Below are positions 15,372-22,913 of a stretch of 41,257 nt of DNA, piece by piece. A model generated the notes under the pieces. The model was not told the origin of the DNA. It searched no databases and saw only the letters and a list, made by a program, of their open reading frames with translations. Positions within the stretch are counted from its first letter, which is position 1. Each line of letters begins with the position of its first letter. The translations under genes were made by a program, and so were the position numbers. Source of the DNA: Bacteroidota bacterium (GTDB lineage: Bacteria; Bacteroidota; Bacteroidia; NS11-12g; UBA955); contig SXYY01000057.1 in the NCBI GenBank assembly GCA_005788145.1, positions 1 through 41,257 of the forward strand. Direction: 5' to 3'.

Positions 15372-15980
15372 ATGCGGGTTTTGTTCATCGATAATTTGGA
15401 CAGTTTTACTTTCAATGTGGTGCATTGTCTGGTGGTTGCCGGTGCGGAGGTTGAGGTGTTGCGCAACGAGGGTGAGGATTGGCTGGAGTTGGCAGAAAAA
15501 ATGGCAGGTTGTGATGCATGGGCGGTCGGCCCGGGACCGGGCCGACCGCAAGACTACCCCCATTTGATGAGGGCTATCACCCAATGGATGGGCAAGAAGC
15601 CACTGCTGGGTATCTGCCTTGGACAACAAGCCATCGCCCAAGCCTGTGGTTGGCAAATTGATCATGCATCCTATCCCATGCACGGGAAACCCTCCGTGAT
15701 TGATCACAACAGTCAAGGACTTTTTGAAGGATTGCCCCAGGCGCTACAAGTGGGTAGGTACCATTCATTGGTTGTGACATCGCCCAGTGATATTAGCCCA
15801 GTGAACATCGCCCTGAACATTGATGCCCGATGCAACCAAGAAATTATGGCGGTAAGCAATCCAGCAATGGGTGTTTGGGCCGTGCAGTTTCACCCTGAGA
15901 GTGTGCTGACACCGGAAGGACAGGCGATGATAAACCGTTGGGTGAAGTTGGCCGATGCGTTTAATCGCAAGAAAGTCTAG
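15372..15980 (+). CDS. class I glutamine amidotransferase (anthranilate or aminodeoxychorismate synthase component II)
   Basis: A 202-residue GATase of the TrpG/PabA type, which supplies ammonia from glutamine to a chorismate-using partner. It begins FIDNLDSFTFNVV, has the oxyanion motif VGPGPGRP, the nucleophile in GICLGQQAIAQACG (Cys), the Ser/Thr loop RYHSLVV and the His-Glu pair in QFHPESVLTPEG. No trpE or pabB partner is nearby, so the pathway (tryptophan or folate) cannot be decided. The 5' part contains a perfect 13-bp hairpin in the GPGPG coding region. Its TAG overlaps the TAG of the converging dxs in a shared CTAG at 15977-15980. Confidence 0.9.
   Translation: MRVLFIDNLDSFTFNVVHCLVVAGAEVEVLRNEGEDWLELAEKMAGCDAWAVGPGPGRPQDYPHLMRAITQWMGKKPLLGICLGQQAIAQACGWQIDHASYPMHGKPSVIDHNSQGLFEGLPQALQVGRYHSLVVTSPSDISPVNIALNIDARCNQEIMAVSNPAMGVWAVQFHPESVLTPEGQAMINRWVKLADAFNRKKV
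15522..15549. repeat. 13-bp perfect inverted repeat within the amidotransferase gene
   Basis: Arms at 15522-15534 and 15537-15549 are exact reverse complements (GCGGTCGGCCCGG), separated by GA. The segment encodes AVGPGPGRP. Gly/Pro codons are self-complementary in part, but 13 paired bases in a row exceed what the protein motif alone requires. Confidence 0.75.
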
Positions 15981-17842
15981 GCCTTGTTGTTCAATCGCAG
16001 GGCAGATCGCACCGCATTGGCAATGTTCTCAGGCGCGTAGCCGCACAAAGGATACAAGTCGTTTTCGTTGTTGCCGTGTTCGATGAACTCGTTTGGAATC
16101 CCCAAATGGGCGTGGAATTTCGCAACATGGGCGTGTGCATTGGCTGCTGTTGTTTGTCCCCATCCCCCTTGAATACACCCGTCTTCCACAGTAATGATGT
16201 GACTGTAGGGATCGAGATTGATGCTACCATCGGCTATTTGGGTTGAAGTTTCGCTGAGTTTGGAGCAATGAAGGTGATCAAAAGCGAGATCTTGTAATGA
16301 AATATGGGCTTGTAAACACAAATTGCTCGCATGTCCGGTGCTGAGAAGAAGTACTTTGGCACTGGGCGATTGCATTAGCCACTGTGGTCGCAGCGCCTCG
16401 ATGGCTTTTTCTGTTGAATCAATCGTCCATTGGGTTTCTGTGATGTTTCCTTTGGGGTATCGAATGGCGATGGGTTTGTTGGCGGCGATGCCAAATTGCA
16501 TGGCTGCGGCGAGTTCGGCAGCGTTGCGCGGCGCAAAGAGGGTGGTATTGGGTACGCAAAGCAAAAAGGCGATGTCGAACGCACCGTGGTGGGTAGGTCC
16601 GTCTTCACCCACCAATCCTGCGCGGTCAATGCACAAAATTACGGGTAGGTTTTGTAGGGCGATGTCGTGAATGTATTGGTCGTAGCCGCGTTGCAGAAAC
16701 GAGGAGTAAATATTGACGATGGGAATGAGTCCTTGGGTGGACATACCAGCTGCGAAGGTGAGGGCGTGTTGTTCAGCGATGCCTACATCAAAGAATCGAT
16801 CTGGAAATTGATTCATGGCGTGAATCATCCCGCACGATGATGGCATTGCGGGTGTAATACCCGATAGGTTAGGGTATTTTTTTGCAAGTGCGACCAACAC
16901 ATCTCCAAACACATCTTGCCATTTTTTGGCGGGTTTTGAAGGCGTTTCAATTTTTACATATTTGGCTGCGCTATGCCATTTGGTTTGCTCCTGCTCGGCG
17001 GGAAGGTAGCCTTTGCCTTTGATGGTTTTGATATGCAACAGGCGAGGACCTTCTATGCTGTAACTTTTTGCCAGTGCGGGCATTAACTCACTGAGGTTGT
17101 TGCCGTCTACCGGACCTTGGTAAGCCAATCCAAACCACTCAAACCACGCTTTTATATCGGCGGGTTTGGCGCGCAGTTGTGTATTCAATGCCCCAGTATT
17201 GGGGTCGATGCCCATTTGGTTGTCGTTGAGGATAACCAAGACATTCAGGTTTGATTCAAACAAGTTATTTAAGGCTTCATAGGACAAGCCAGCGGTAAGT
17301 GCGCCATCACCTACAACAGCCACAAAGGTGGGTTTGTGGCTGTTGGCTGTGGGTTGAGTTTTTGTGAGGATGTTGTGTGCGGCGGCCATGCCCATGGCCG
17401 CCGAAATGGCCGTGCTTGAATGGCCCGTGCCAAATGCATCATAGCTGCTTTCGGTGATTTTGGGAAAGCCCGATATCCCCTTGAACGTTCGTATGCCACT
17501 GAGTTGATCTTTTCTGCCTGTCAATACCTTGTGGGGGTAGGCTTGATGACCTACATCCCAAACGATGGCATCTTCTGGAAAATTGATTGTGTGGTGGAGC
17601 GCAACGGTCAATTCTATGACGCCGAGGTTTGATGAAAAATGTCCGCCCGACTGAAGTACCGAATCTGAAACAAAGGCCCTTAATTCCTCACACAATTTTT
17701 CTAATGCTGAGAATGAGAAGTTTTTGATTTCGTTCGGTGAGGATATTTTTTGAAGTAGGTTCAAAGTTTTTTCGGGTGTGTATGCACAAAAATAGGGTGA
17801 TTTGTTGAGTGAATGTTCATGTGAATTTGTGGATGAAAGCAT
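15977..17842 (-). CDS. dxs: 1-deoxy-D-xylulose-5-phosphate synthase
   Basis: A 621-residue thiamine-diphosphate enzyme joining pyruvate and glyceraldehyde 3-phosphate, the first step of the MEP isoprenoid pathway. Visible are GGHFSSNLGVIELTVALH, WDVGHQAYPHKVLTGR, the ThDP motif GDGALTAG ... NDNQMG, and the pyrimidine-domain signature DRAGLVGEDGPTHHGAFD. Start at the ATG at 17842; the first 25 or so residues are an extension relative to many Dxs proteins, and no later ATG fits. It lacks a recognisable TAnnTTTG upstream. The 11-bp inverted repeat at 17853-17884 lies directly in front of the start. Confidence 0.95.
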   Translation of the reverse strand: MLSSTNSHEHSLNKSPYFCAYTPEKTLNLLQKISSPNEIKNFSFSALEKLCEELRAFVSDSVLQSGGHFSSNLGVIELTVALHHTINFPEDAIVWDVGHQAYPHKVLTGRKDQLSGIRTFKGISGFPKITESSYDAFGTGHSSTAISAAMGMAAAHNILTKTQPTANSHKPTFVAVVGDGALTAGLSYEALNNLFESNLNVLVILNDNQMGIDPNTGALNTQLRAKPADIKAWFEWFGLAYQGPVDGNNLSELMPALAKSYSIEGPRLLHIKTIKGKGYLPAEQEQTKWHSAAKYVKIETPSKPAKKWQDVFGDVLVALAKKYPNLSGITPAMPSSCGMIHAMNQFPDRFFDVGIAEQHALTFAAGMSTQGLIPIVNIYSSFLQRGYDQYIHDIALQNLPVILCIDRAGLVGEDGPTHHGAFDIAFLLCVPNTTLFAPRNAAELAAAMQFGIAANKPIAIRYPKGNITETQWTIDSTEKAIEALRPQWLMQSPSAKVLLLSTGHASNLCLQAHISLQDLAFDHLHCSKLSETSTQIADGSINLDPYSHIITVEDGCIQGGWGQTTAANAHAHVAKFHAHLGIPNEFIEHGNNENDLYPLCGYAPENIANAVRSALRLNNKA

Positions 17843-17852
17843 TGAATTTACC

Positions 17853-17915
17853 GATGAATTTAATCGTTAATGTTTAAATTCATCAATAATTTTTTATTTA
17901 ATTGATAAAATCAAT
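17853..17915. promoter_or_regulatory. AT-rich divergent control region with inverted repeats
   Basis: In the 189-base gap between dxs and the AT-hook gene, GATGAATTTAA (17853-17863) pairs with TTAAATTCATC (17874-17884), an 11-bp inverted repeat with a ten-base spacer. A second repeat, ATTGAT (17901-17906) with ATCAAT (17910-17915), follows. The region is far richer in A and T than the surroundings. These are plausible protein-binding sites; no T-run supports a terminator. Confidence 0.5.
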
Positions 17916-17945
17916 AAAAAACAGACAGAAAAATTGCATTTTAAT

Positions 17946-17977
17946 TTGGAAGTAAATTAGTGTATTTTGTAGTTTTG
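17946..17977 (+). promoter_or_regulatory. promoter of the AT-hook protein gene
   Basis: TTG (17946-17948), a 21-base spacer, then TAGTTTTG (17970-17977). The coding ATG is 54 bases downstream, the longest leader seen in this window. An ATG at 17982 opens a 15-codon basic mini-frame that ends two bases before the main ATG; it may be chance. Confidence 0.65.
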
Positions 17978-18031
17978 TTGCATGAAAACAAATTCTCGAA
18001 AGAAATTGTTTCAGAAAAACTCACAATAAAC

Positions 18032-18658
18032 ATGGAAAATATAGATAATTCTGTCGCGTCATTACCTAAAAAAAGGGGTAGAAAACCGGGTTCTAAGAAC
18101 AAGGTATCTTCAAAAAGAACATCAAAAAAAGTATCTTATTTGAGTGCGTTTTCAATTCTAGAACAGGAAATTCAGTCGCTTTCAAATGCTTTGAAAAAAG
18201 CCACCTTGAAGGCCGAAAAAGAAATTGAAAAATTAGAAAGGAAACAATCTCGTGAGGTAGAGAAAGTAAAAGCCAAGGCAGCAAAGTCATTGTCGTTGTG
18301 GAAAGCCCGAGCCAAAGCCAACTTGAAAAAAGGCAAAGTGAGCACCGGTCGCATTGGCCGTCCTGCCAAACCAAAAGCAGAAAAAGAAGCTAGGCGTAAA
18401 GGTAGACCACCCAAAACTGGCTACCGCAAAGGTGGCGGACGCAGAAAGGCGGGCGAACTAACCAAACGCGATATTATTTTGAATTATGTGAAAGAATTGA
18501 ACCAGCCCATCGCTTCGGGTGCCTTGATTTTGGCATTGTACGAGCGCAGCGGTGAGCGCGACAAAAAGCGTTTTTCACAAGGAATGTACACAACCCTGAC
18601 CCAAATGTATAAGGCAGGTTTGTTGAAGAAGGACGACGGTATCGTGTCCTTGCCATAA
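18032..18658 (+). CDS. AT-hook / coiled-coil / winged-helix-like DNA-binding protein
   Basis: A 208-residue, very basic protein from the ATG at 18032. The open frame reaches back to 17960, but that part precedes the promoter's expected start site. Three AT-hook-like motifs are visible: KRGRKPG (14-20), IGRPAK (108-113) and RRKGRPPK (121-128); the GRP core binds the AT minor groove. Residues 42-100 are charged and helical (repeated EKEIEKLERK, VEKVKAKAAK), probably a coiled coil. The C-terminal 65 residues (TKRDIILNYVKEL ... TLTQMYKAGLLKKDDGIVSL) have the spacing of a winged helix-turn-helix. It is likely a nucleoid-associated or regulatory protein, and the AT-rich palindromic region in front of it suggests autoregulation. 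Family not recognised. Confidence 0.8.
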   Translation: MENIDNSVASLPKKRGRKPGSKNKVSSKRTSKKVSYLSAFSILEQEIQSLSNALKKATLKAEKEIEKLERKQSREVEKVKAKAAKSLSLWKARAKANLKKGKVSTGRIGRPAKPKAEKEARRKGRPPKTGYRKGGGRRKAGELTKRDIILNYVKELNQPIASGALILALYERSGERDKKRFSQGMYTTLTQMYKAGLLKKDDGIVSLP

Positions 18659-18665
18659 TTTTTGG

Positions 18666-19511
18666 TTATCCATTGGGTAGCACAATCGCTTGAATAAAGC
18701 GGGGGTTATCAGACATGTCTCGAATAACCTCCGCTTCAGCGAAAGAGGCAAACAAATTTTTGGTTTCCTCAGCAAGGTATTGGTTGATTTCCAGCCAAAT
18801 GTGTAGGGGTTTGGTGCGTTGGGCCATCGCGGTTTCTGCGAGTAGTGCCATTTTTCGATAAAAAATCAACGGGTCGTTTTTCGGGGTGAACAAAGCGAGG
18901 TGCGGTTCGTGTTTGAGCACGTTGTCTGCCATGTCCTTGGCTTCTTTCAATTCTATGTAGGGTGGGTTCGACACCAATAAATCAATTTGGGGGGGTAAAC
19001 TATCCCAGTTTAAGAAATTGGACTGTTCGAGTTGCAATCGATCTTGAATTCCAACGTGGAATGCATTTTCAGCGGCCACATCCAGAGCGTCTTCACTCAC
19101 ATCCACCCCGGTGAATTTCCACAGGGGATTTTGGTGTAACAAATACATGGGAATACAACCACTGCCCGTCCCAATATCGAGTCCTTCAATGTTGGAGCCA
19201 TTGCTTGATTCCAAGGTTTGCTTTCTCTCGCAGATGAGGTGACAGAGTTCCTCTGTTTCAGGTCTGGGAATGAGGGTGGCGGGTGTAACTTTCAGTGTAA
19301 GCGGACCGAAGAAAGCTGCTTCAAAAATGTATTGAATTGGGATCTGCTGCTTGAGTTGTTCGCAAATCAGTTTCAAGGCCTGCAATCGATCAATTTCCGG
19401 CAAAGATTCACAATGTGGCAAAATCCAAAATTCAAAGGCCTTGATTTCATCCGCTGAAAACTGTGGCTGAAGGTTTTGATGGATGTGGGCTTGGATCAAC
19501 TGTCGGGTCAT
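18666..19511 (-). CDS. prmC: peptide chain release factor N5-glutamine methyltransferase
   Basis: A 281-residue SAM-dependent enzyme that methylates the GGQ glutamine of release factors. The N-terminal helical domain is followed by IPRPETEEL, the SAM motif LDIGTGSGCIPMYL, GVDVSEDALDVA and the catalytic NPPYIE. Full length. It is the last gene of the minus-strand operon, 15 bases after the lamin-tail gene, and its stop faces that of the AT-hook gene across seven bases. Confidence 0.95.
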   Translation of the reverse strand: MTRQLIQAHIHQNLQPQFSADEIKAFEFWILPHCESLPEIDRLQALKLICEQLKQQIPIQYIFEAAFFGPLTLKVTPATLIPRPETEELCHLICERKQTLESSNGSNIEGLDIGTGSGCIPMYLLHQNPLWKFTGVDVSEDALDVAAENAFHVGIQDRLQLEQSNFLNWDSLPPQIDLLVSNPPYIELKEAKDMADNVLKHEPHLALFTPKNDPLIFYRKMALLAETAMAQRTKPLHIWLEINQYLAEETKNLFASFAEAEVIRDMSDNPRFIQAIVLPNG

Positions 19512-19526
19512 GGGAACATTGATTGT

Positions 19527-22052
19527 CTATGGTTGATGGATGAGTACCAACCGCAAATTTTGACTGCAAATGTCTGCATCTGGGTGGAAAGCGTCTACAT
19601 GAAGTATATAATTTCCGCTGGGGAGCTGATTTTTCAATTGGTGGATGGGCACGAGGATGCTGCCTTGGTCAGATACCTGTAGCTTGGGGAAGTTAAGGGG
19701 TATGTTGCTGCCCATCATGGAATAGAGCGATAGCCGAACAACATAACCCGGCTTCTCCAGTGTGTGGCGAAGGGTAATATACTCGTCGTTTTGCACCAAG
19801 TAAACCATTTTCTCAAGGAAGAAAGGTTTTCTTCGTGGGTTGGTGCGGGCAGTGGCTGTTTGACTATTCGGTGCACCGGGCGTAGCATAGCCTGCTGTGA
19901 AGGTCGCACTGACCCAATGGTTGGTCTGATGCGATGGTGCATTGGGATGGGTTTTTTCCAAACTCACCCCTTTGTTGCTTGAAAGAATGGGTGTATGCAT
20001 GTTTTCGTTGTATTGCATTTCATCGAGGATATGGGTGGGATGGATCAATTGTAAAGTGGCTTCGTTGGCGGGCAAATTGGGAAAGTCATCGACTTTTTGG
20101 TGATGAAAAAAGTGAGAGGGACTGTTTGCCAATGCCAAGCGGTAGGGGTTGTTGCTGTAACAACGAATTTGTTGAGGATACAAAACGAAGGGTTGGCTTT
20201 GCAACATGGTGAGTGAAGCGACTTGTTGATCTTCGATGACCTTGAGTTGAAGTCCTTGTAGTTGAAGGGCTTTGTTGGATGTATTCACAACCTCAACATA
20301 ATCGGAAAGATGGTCAAAGGCATTGAACATGACTTCATTGAATTGGATGTCGCCCGGAAGGGACTGCGTTTCTGTGAAAGCCAATTTTTGCAGGGTATCC
20401 CTTAAGGGTTGTGCGTTGCAACTCGTGGCGTTTTTGATGACGATATTGACCCATTCACCGGAACTGAGGGGTGGCTGAATATGGTACTGATGGACTTTGT
20501 TTTGAATAGGTATGAAGGTGTGCGTTGTTGCGTCGCCGGTAGGATAGACATATGGCGTGGTCTGTGATGTGGGTTGCGTGAATTGAAGCCGGAGGGTGTC
20601 GTTGTGGGTGGCTGCGATGTAAGCCACTTGGAAGGGTATTTGGGTATTTGGTTCAGGCGATTTTACGCTAGGAAACGGCTTGGGCGGGTAATTCGGTAAG
20701 GAAGGGGTACCGCCTTCATGCGAATTGGAATACCATTGAAATAGGTCTAGGCAAGGGGCGGCGGTATCGGAGTGTTCCAGGCTATATCCGCCATTTTCAT
20801 AAGTTGGGTGATGCATCCACTGCTGGTACTGCAGTTGATGGACGATTTGCTGTTGGACATTGGTGAGGGTGAGGGTCTCCGATTCGATGTTGATGTAAGG
20901 CAGTTTACAGGGCAGGACGTTTGGAGTGGTCTGCATGAGGGCTGTATCACTCACATCGCACAGGGTAATTCGCTGATGGGGTTGCAAAAGGTATTTTGGT
21001 AGTTGAATGCTTGTTTGGGCATCGGATAGGGTTAGTTCGTTGAGCCAAAGTAGTTCATTGCTATTGTTTTTTAGTTCGATGTATTGCACCGGCGGGAGAT
21101 ATCCCAGGGTTGGGTTGGGGTCTGCCATGATTTCTGTAAACGTGATTTGGTATGGGGCCACGGGTGTGGCACATACTATAAAGGCTTTGCCTTGCTGCAG
21201 TGGTTGGATGTTTTTTGCACTGTCTTGGGCATTTTGTACATGAACAATATGTTCTCGGTTACAGGACTGTGGGGGGAATTTGACCCTAAGGATATTGGAG
21301 TTTGTATGATAGAAAGTGTCGGCTTGCTGAAAATTGCAAATGAGTTGATTTTTGTTTTCCAGGGCGATGGGTTCAGAGAAACCAAGTTGGGCCCACTCAG
21401 GTGATGTCCATTGGACGGATTTTAATGTGGGTGGGGTTTTGTCGGGGCGCGGCGGGGTTACGGAGTAGGTTGTGATTCTGTGTTTTTCCGCCGCGCCGCT
21501 ACCCGTTTGTGTTATGGAGAGCCCCACGTAGTTTCGGTTTATTTGTAGGGTGTCTATGGCCGCACAAAGGGTTCGATATTGCTCCCAACTGCTGTCTTTG
21601 TATAGGATGAGCATGAGGTTGTTTTGTTTCACCCAGCGCAGTGTGATGTTCGATTTTGGTTTGTTGAAATAGCCCGATTCACCTGTGCATTCCAGTCGGT
21701 CTTTGCCTGCTTTTCGTTCAATGAGTTTGAGTCCGTCCTCCACATCGCCCAGTCGCAGTATCCAACCATTTTGAAGGGCACTATCAAATCGGAACAATAC
21801 TTCCAAGAAATTGGCACTGCTGGGGTTGAAATCGAGGTATAGGTTGGTTTCCAACCATTGCAATGTGTCGGTACTGCACTGCAAGAACAAGTTGACGGTT
21901 TGTTTTGTGGAACTTGCGGGAATTTGACTTTGTATGCCGCTCGCGGTCCATTGAAATTGATTGGGATGTCCGAGTGCGCCCCCAGCAGCCAGGGTTAAAT
22001 CGCACTGTGCCCAAAGGCCATCGTTGGCCAATAGCAGCAGTGGTGCAAGCAA
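19527..22052 (-). CDS. lamin-tail-domain surface protein with uncertain start
   Basis: A large exported protein of about 840 residues. The hydrophobic segment LLAPLLLLANDGLWAQ looks like the core and cleavage site of a signal peptide. Two lamin-tail-like domains are visible, opening with ITFTEIMADPNPTLGYLPPVQYIELKN and GDIQFNEVMFNAFDHLSDYVEVVN. An N-terminal jelly-roll region resembles those of Bacteroidota Ig/lamin-tail surface proteins, and the end (GNYILHVDAF) is beta-rich without a clear T9SS domain. The frame is open to an ATG at 22262, but that would put about 55 residues before the signal core and overlaps a decayed gene. The only later candidate is the TTG at 22052, used here, which leaves no basic N-region. 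The original start may have been lost. Confidence 0.75.
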   Translation of the reverse strand: MLAPLLLLANDGLWAQCDLTLAAGGALGHPNQFQWTASGIQSQIPASSTKQTVNLFLQCSTDTLQWLETNLYLDFNPSSANFLEVLFRFDSALQNGWILRLGDVEDGLKLIERKAGKDRLECTGESGYFNKPKSNITLRWVKQNNLMLILYKDSSWEQYRTLCAAIDTLQINRNYVGLSITQTGSGAAEKHRITTYSVTPPRPDKTPPTLKSVQWTSPEWAQLGFSEPIALENKNQLICNFQQADTFYHTNSNILRVKFPPQSCNREHIVHVQNAQDSAKNIQPLQQGKAFIVCATPVAPYQITFTEIMADPNPTLGYLPPVQYIELKNNSNELLWLNELTLSDAQTSIQLPKYLLQPHQRITLCDVSDTALMQTTPNVLPCKLPYINIESETLTLTNVQQQIVHQLQYQQWMHHPTYENGGYSLEHSDTAAPCLDLFQWYSNSHEGGTPSLPNYPPKPFPSVKSPEPNTQIPFQVAYIAATHNDTLRLQFTQPTSQTTPYVYPTGDATTHTFIPIQNKVHQYHIQPPLSSGEWVNIVIKNATSCNAQPLRDTLQKLAFTETQSLPGDIQFNEVMFNAFDHLSDYVEVVNTSNKALQLQGLQLKVIEDQQVASLTMLQSQPFVLYPQQIRCYSNNPYRLALANSPSHFFHHQKVDDFPNLPANEATLQLIHPTHILDEMQYNENMHTPILSSNKGVSLEKTHPNAPSHQTNHWVSATFTAGYATPGAPNSQTATARTNPRRKPFFLEKMVYLVQNDEYITLRHTLEKPGYVVRLSLYSMMGSNIPLNFPKLQVSDQGSILVPIHQLKNQLPSGNYILHVDAFHPDADICSQNLRLVLIHQP

Positions 22053-22089
22053 TTGTAGGAGATTTTTAGGCGCGGTAAGGGCGGGCTTT

Positions 22090-22419
22090 TCAGCGACAAG
22101 GAATGGTTGCAGCCGCGAGGGCGAGGATTGGTAACCAAAGTACTTTGCGTGCCGAAACCAGCACAACGATAAACGGGTTGGGATGTTCTTTTTTACAAAG
22201 AATGTGTACACCGGCTGAATCCACGAGCAGTTTCCCCAGCCAAACAAAGGCCAATGTTTCATATGTGCCCCTATACACAGAGATTCCGGTTATCACCCAA
22301 AGCGAAATCATGAACAACCCCACCAAAGTCTGTTTTAACGCTGTTTTTTGTGTTTTTTACAAAAATGTTTTCGTCATCCAGCGCATCCGCTGATTGAAAA
22401 ACGACCGAAATTCGATGGT
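22090..22419 (-). pseudogene. C-terminal remnant of a membrane-bound family 2 glycosyltransferase
   Basis: On the minus strand one frame reads IEFRSFFNQRMRWMTKTFL, a stop (TAA), then KTQKTALKQTLVGLFMISLWVITG and further hydrophobic segments (LAFVWLGKLLVDSAGVHILC, VLWLPILALAAATIPCR) to a TGA at 22092-22090. The FFNQRMRWMTK stretch is the Q-x-x-RW-like motif of processive or polytopic GT2 enzymes, and the following transmembrane segments fit their C-terminus. The N-terminal catalytic part (DxD motifs) is missing: the frame runs into the intact hldE-type gene. I read this as a gene truncated at its 5' end and interrupted by a stop. The assignment rests on a short motif and hydrophobic pattern. 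Confidence 0.5.
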
Positions 22420-22421
22420 GA

Positions 22422-22913
22422 TTATTTTAAACCGTGGGCGGCTAGGATTTTCTTCTCGATTTGGGTGGTTGAATAACCCGGTACAAAATCCAAAGTTTTG
22501 ACCTCCCCACCGTGCTGTAAAACCCATTCTGCCCCCACGATGTTTTCAATGGTATAGTCGGCCCCTTTCACAAGAATGTGTGGGGTGATAAATTCGATGA
22601 TTTCTTTTGGGGTGTCTTCGGTGAACAATACCACGCCGGTAACGAAGCCCAATGCTGCCATTACGCGGGCCCTTGAACTTGACGATTGCAGCGGTCTGGC
22701 GGGAGATTTTTCCAAGCGTTGAACACTTTCATCGGTGTTGAGTGCCACCAATAAACCATCGCCCAACAGAGACGCAGCTTCCAAGTAGTGAACATGGCCT
22801 GCATGCAGGATGTCAAAACAGCCATTGGTGAAGACCATTTTTTTGCCAACGGCACGGAATTGTGCAATCGCCTCTTTTGCTTGATCCCAGGTCCAAATTT
22901 TCTGATCAGTCAT
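22422..22913 (-). CDS. D-glycero-beta-D-manno-heptose 1-phosphate adenylyltransferase-like (RfaE2/HldE C-domain)
   Basis: A 163-residue nucleotidyltransferase with FTNGCFDILHAGHVHYLEAA (HxGH motif), LVALNTDESVQRLEK and the C-terminal VKGADYT and GYSTTQIEKKIL. It matches the adenylyltransferase half of HldE, which activates heptose 1-phosphate for lipopolysaccharide; in Bacteroidota it is usually a separate protein. The ATG at 22913 overlaps the stop of the upstream membrane protein by eight bases. No kinase half is present in the window, so the sugar substrate is inferred from family only. Confidence 0.9.
   Translation of the reverse strand: MTDQKIWTWDQAKEAIAQFRAVGKKMVFTNGCFDILHAGHVHYLEAASLLGDGLLVALNTDESVQRLEKSPARPLQSSSSRARVMAALGFVTGVVLFTEDTPKEIIEFITPHILVKGADYTIENIVGAEWVLQHGGEVKTLDFVPGYSTTQIEKKILAAHGLK

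Noticed and set aside
17381..17402. 10-bp inverted repeat GGCGGCCATG / CATGGCCGCC inside dxs
   Set aside because: It encodes the repeated M-A-A-A / G-M-A-A-A of a conserved Dxs helix, so the symmetry follows from the protein sequence.
17982..18029. 15-codon basic mini-frame (MKTNSRKKLFQKNSQ) before the AT-hook gene
   Set aside because: Its ATG lies at or before the predicted transcription start and no ribosome-binding signal is visible; probably chance in A-rich DNA.
22103..22393. 96-residue plus-strand frame opposite the GT2 remnant
   Set aside because: Composition and lack of any motif suggest an antisense shadow; the minus-strand reading shows family-like features.
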